From an uncultured Collinsella sp. (lineage in GTDB: Bacteria > Actinomycetota > Coriobacteriia > Coriobacteriales > Coriobacteriaceae): a DNA stretch of 6,640 nucleotides. This document shows positions 4,299-6,640 of this stretch, one piece after another. Every line of letters begins with the position of its first letter. Position 1 is the first letter of the stretch. The stretch lies in NCBI GenBank assembly GCA_902465425.1, contig CABQNA010000087.1:1-6640 (forward strand). The letters run 5' to 3'. A program made the translations under genes and the position numbers. Below the pieces are notes generated by a model. That model was not told the origin of the DNA and ran no database searches. It saw only the letters and a program-made list of their open reading frames with translations.

Positions 4299-5762
4299 AT
4301 GTCAGATACGAAGGCGAAGAAGACAAACAGACGTTTTAAGTTCAAATTACCGCATGTCTATACGATCATGTTCTTGCTGATCGTTGTCTTTGCGGTCCTG
4401 ACTTGGATCGTTCCCTCTGGTCAGTATCAGCGCAAGACGATTTCAACAGCGGCGGGCGAGCGTGAAGTCGCCGTTGCTGGAACCTATGAACAGGTCGATA
4501 AGAACTACACCGATTCCGAGACCGGCGAGACCATCAATCTGGGTCAGGATATCTTCGCGGTCCTGCAAGCGCCCACCAAGGGCATCCAGGAGGCTGCCGA
4601 CGTCGTTGCGTTCGTCTTATTGATTGGCGGATCGTTCGCGATCATCACCAAGACCAACGCTTTGAATGCCGGCATGAGCCGTGTGATTAAAAAGCTCAAG
4701 AACAAGGACATCCTCATCATTCCCATCACGATGACATTGCTGTCCATTTGCGGCACTACGTTTGGTATGTCTGAGGAAGCCCTGCCGTTCTATGCCATCT
4801 TCATTCCCATCATGATGGGTATCGGTTATGACTCGATGACGGCATTCATCATCTGCTTCCTTGGTCCTAACCTGGGATATTGTGCTTCGACCATCGACCC
4901 GTTTAATGTTTTGATCGCCCAAGGCATCATTGGCATCGAGGGTAATCCGCAACTGTGGCTGCGCGCCGTTTCTTGGGTTATCTTCACTGCCGTCGGTATC
5001 GCATGGGCCATGCGCTACGCCATGCGCGTCAAGAAAAACCCCGAGTCGTCCATTGTGTACGAGGACGATAAGCTCAAGCGTATTGAGTTTTCCGTGACCG
5101 ATGCCTCCATCGAGGAAGAGTTCACTATTCGTCAGAAGCTCGTGCTTATCGATTTTGCTTGCGGTATGGGCATTATCGTCTGGGGTCTTGTTACCCAGGG
5201 CTGGTACATGAATGAGATTTCCGCCGTGTTCCTTGGCATGGGCTTGCTTGCCGGTATCCTGGGCGGCCTTGACCAGCAGACGATCGCAGAGGAGTTCGTT
5301 AAGGGTCTTGCCGACTTTGCGTACGCTGCCATCGTTATCGGTATCGCTCGCGGTATTCTGGTCATCGCCGAGGGCGGCATGATCATCGACACCATCCTCC
5401 AGGCGCTCGCTACCGCGCTTGCCGGTGCACCCGCCGCCGTCTACACCACGTTTATGTATATCGTCCTTGGCCTGCTCTCTTTGCTGGTTCCCTCGAGTTC
5501 TGGCCTGGCGGCGCTCACCATGCCCGTTATGGGCCCCCTGACCGAGCTCATGGGCCTCAATCCCGAGGCAGCCGTCACCGCGCTCCAGTTTGCCAACCAG
5601 ACCATCAACACCATCAGCCCCGTGGCGGGCATGACGGTCGCCGGTCTTGCCGTGGCTAGGATTTCGTTTGGCCAATGGTGGAAGACCATTTGGAAGTTCT
5701 TCATTTTCATGGTCGTCTTTGGCGTGATTGTAACGGCAATCTCTGGCATGCTTCCGGTGTAG
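4299..5762 (+). CDS. YfcC-family (DcuC/ArsB-NhaD superfamily) membrane transporter, 487 residues
   Basis: This is a cytoplasmic-membrane carrier of the YfcC family, related to DcuC dicarboxylate carriers. Members are often annotated as arginine/ornithine or C4-dicarboxylate transporters, but substrates are rarely proven. The N-terminus is cytoplasmic and basic (KKTNRRFKFKLPH). The first membrane helix is at about 20-39 and ends in the family motif WIVPSGQY, followed by a hydrophilic loop (40-95). About twelve further hydrophobic segments follow, near 101-118, 137-155, 161-176, 180-210, 219-238, 281-299, 304-323, 340-358, 383-398, 400-416, 440-455 and 463-483. A large cytoplasmic loop lies at about 241-280. 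Family-like stretches are GTTFGMSEEALPFY (152-165), GPNLGYCASTIDPFNV (189-204), LVPSSSGLAALTMPVMGPL (396-414) and NQTINTISPV (433-442), the last two resembling paired re-entrant loops of this superfamily. I chose ATG at 4299 because GGAGG (4289-4293) lies 5 bases upstream. An open frame back to 4104 runs through the promoter region. The amidohydrolase follows after 9 bases. Confidence 0.92.
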   Translation: MSDTKAKKTNRRFKFKLPHVYTIMFLLIVVFAVLTWIVPSGQYQRKTISTAAGEREVAVAGTYEQVDKNYTDSETGETINLGQDIFAVLQAPTKGIQEAADVVAFVLLIGGSFAIITKTNALNAGMSRVIKKLKNKDILIIPITMTLLSICGTTFGMSEEALPFYAIFIPIMMGIGYDSMTAFIICFLGPNLGYCASTIDPFNVLIAQGIIGIEGNPQLWLRAVSWVIFTAVGIAWAMRYAMRVKKNPESSIVYEDDKLKRIEFSVTDASIEEEFTIRQKLVLIDFACGMGIIVWGLVTQGWYMNEISAVFLGMGLLAGILGGLDQQTIAEEFVKGLADFAYAAIVIGIARGILVIAEGGMIIDTILQALATALAGAPAAVYTTFMYIVLGLLSLLVPSSSGLAALTMPVMGPLTELMGLNPEAAVTALQFANQTINTISPVAGMTVAGLAVARISFGQWWKTIWKFFIFMVVFGVIVTAISGMLPV

Positions 5763-5771
5763 GTGGTTGTG

Positions 5772-6640
5772 ATGTCTGATCGTTTGACGGTCCTGACGTC
5801 TAAGAGCGTCTTTACCGGTACGGGGGACCTGCCGTTTGAAGGTTTCGTAGCGGTCCGTGGCAATCGAATTGAGGCTGTTGGCACCAAGTGTGAGGTAGCT
5901 TCGTATTTGACCCAGGCGGACGAGGTAGTTGACCTGGGCGACCGCACCGTCATGCCTGGCCTGATCGACGTGCATACCTTCTATACAGGCTGGGCGCTGC
6001 GGACATTGGGGTCTGATCTGTCCGGCATCGCCGATGCCAAAGAGGCCGTGTCGCTCTTGCGCGCATGGAAAGAAGATCATCCGGATTGCGCGGCGGCTTT
6101 TGGCCACAACCTACCCGAAACGTTGGCATCGGATGCCGAGAACGCAAATACGGCAGCTGTGTTTGACGATTGTTTTGGCGATATCCCCGTCGTCTGCTTT
6201 ACACCAGGAGCGGGGACCTGCGTTCTCAACGCTGCCGCCAGTGCGCGATACGGCTTTACACCCCAGGCGTGCTATGCCGAGAAGATCTGGCGCATGATGA
6301 GCGATTTCCTCGCGCTGCCCGAGGTGCGTGCCGGGTATTCGGACTACATGAGCATGCTTAACGAGCGCGGCGTTACCGCCATCAAGGAGATGGCGTTTGA
6401 TGACTACTACGGCTTTGCCGACGAAATGGCTCGCCGTGAGGAATCTGGTGAGCTGACGGTTCGCGTCTCTATGATGTCGCAGCCGGTGGGTGCCGGTGCA
6501 AATCTGGCATATGCCCGCGAGGCGCGAGAGCGCTTCCGGGGACCGTTCGTTCGTTTTTCTGGCTTCAACCGTATGACCGATCGCGGCGTATGGGCGGGGC
6601 TTGCCGAGATGATTGATCCCTATGAGGACACGGCCGATGC
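5772..6640 (+). CDS. YtcJ-like amidohydrolase (Amidohydrolase_3), N-terminal 289 residues, truncated by window edge
   Basis: This is a member of the metal-dependent amidohydrolase superfamily, COG1574/YtcJ group, which includes N-substituted formamide deformylase. Family members usually run to about 500-550 residues, so a little over half is present. Residues 4-60 are the N-terminal beta-sandwich part (SKSVFTGTGDLPFEGFVAVR, then GNRIEAVG, then VVDLGDRTVMPG). PGLIDVHTF (62-70) is the first metal motif and enters the barrel. It keeps D66 and H68 but has F70 where the second His of H-x-H is expected. K205 in GVTAIKEMAFDD may be the barrel lysine. There is no signal peptide, so it is cytoplasmic. 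ATG at 5772 is preceded by a modest AGGTGG (5761-5766), 5 bases upstream, overlapping the transporter stop. Translation is probably coupled, and the two genes form one operon. The likely role is hydrolysis of an amide-type compound brought in by the transporter, which is inferred from context. Confidence 0.85.
   Translation, partial: MSDRLTVLTSKSVFTGTGDLPFEGFVAVRGNRIEAVGTKCEVASYLTQADEVVDLGDRTVMPGLIDVHTFYTGWALRTLGSDLSGIADAKEAVSLLRAWKEDHPDCAAAFGHNLPETLASDAENANTAAVFDDCFGDIPVVCFTPGAGTCVLNAAASARYGFTPQACYAEKIWRMMSDFLALPEVRAGYSDYMSMLNERGVTAIKEMAFDDYYGFADEMARREESGELTVRVSMMSQPVGAGANLAYAREARERFRGPFVRFSGFNRMTDRGVWAGLAEMIDPYEDTAD

Noticed and set aside
4617..6107. Long (496-codon) open frame on the minus strand
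   Set aside because: It is antisense to the transporter and amidohydrolase genes, whose products show clear family motifs. Its translation is low-complexity, rich in H, D, G and R, and has no recognisable domain or ribosome site. Long antisense frames are common opposite GC-rich genes.
1..6640. CRISPR array, transposase, tRNA, rRNA or riboswitch
   Set aside because: I read the intergenic stretches on both strands and saw no spaced direct-repeat array, terminal inverted repeats with transposase motifs, cloverleaf sequence or conserved riboswitch core.

Overview
This window looks like a chromosomal segment from a moderately GC-rich anaerobic actinobacterium. Codon choice, GTG start use, strong AGGAGG-type ribosome sites and the mix of genes suggest a gut Coriobacteriia member such as Collinsella. 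That is inference from style, because no rRNA or marker gene is present. I see no tRNA, rRNA, CRISPR array, insertion sequence or phage integration signal.

Left part (1-1131, minus strand): two genes read leftward. An unrecognised 296-residue soluble protein (1131 to 241) is followed, 63 bases on, by the first 59 codons of a ClpP-like (S14) protease (177 to 1), which runs off the window edge. They probably form a transcription unit. Positions 1132-1620 are a divergent intergenic region of about 490 bases. It holds a cluster of four TGATGT(G) repeats just upstream of the leftward gene and a small orphan terminator-like hairpin.

Middle (1621-3186, plus strand): two haloacid dehalogenase (HAD) phosphatases in tandem, a Cof-type (type IIB) enzyme and a beta-phosphoglucomutase-like (subfamily I) enzyme. 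A clear rho-independent terminator between them ends directly against the ribosome site of the second gene.

Right part (3187-6640, plus strand): a likely catabolic module. It has a GntR/HutC-type repressor with a UTRA effector domain, a 487-residue YfcC/DcuC-superfamily membrane transporter, and, 9 bases downstream, a YtcJ-like amidohydrolase cut by the window end. The regulator is probably local. A 15-bp palindrome lies over the candidate -10 box of gntR, and a 23-bp palindrome lies just downstream of the candidate promoter of the transporter-amidohydrolase operon. The simplest model is that the regulator senses a small amide, peptide or carboxylate that the transporter imports and the amidohydrolase cleaves. 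The substrate cannot be read from the sequence.

The most unusual points are the amidohydrolase's metal motif, which reads D-V-H-T-F where D-x-H-x-H is expected; the leader hairpin with a perfect 14-bp stem between the gntR promoter and gene; and the pairing of an unknown protein with a ClpP-like protease.
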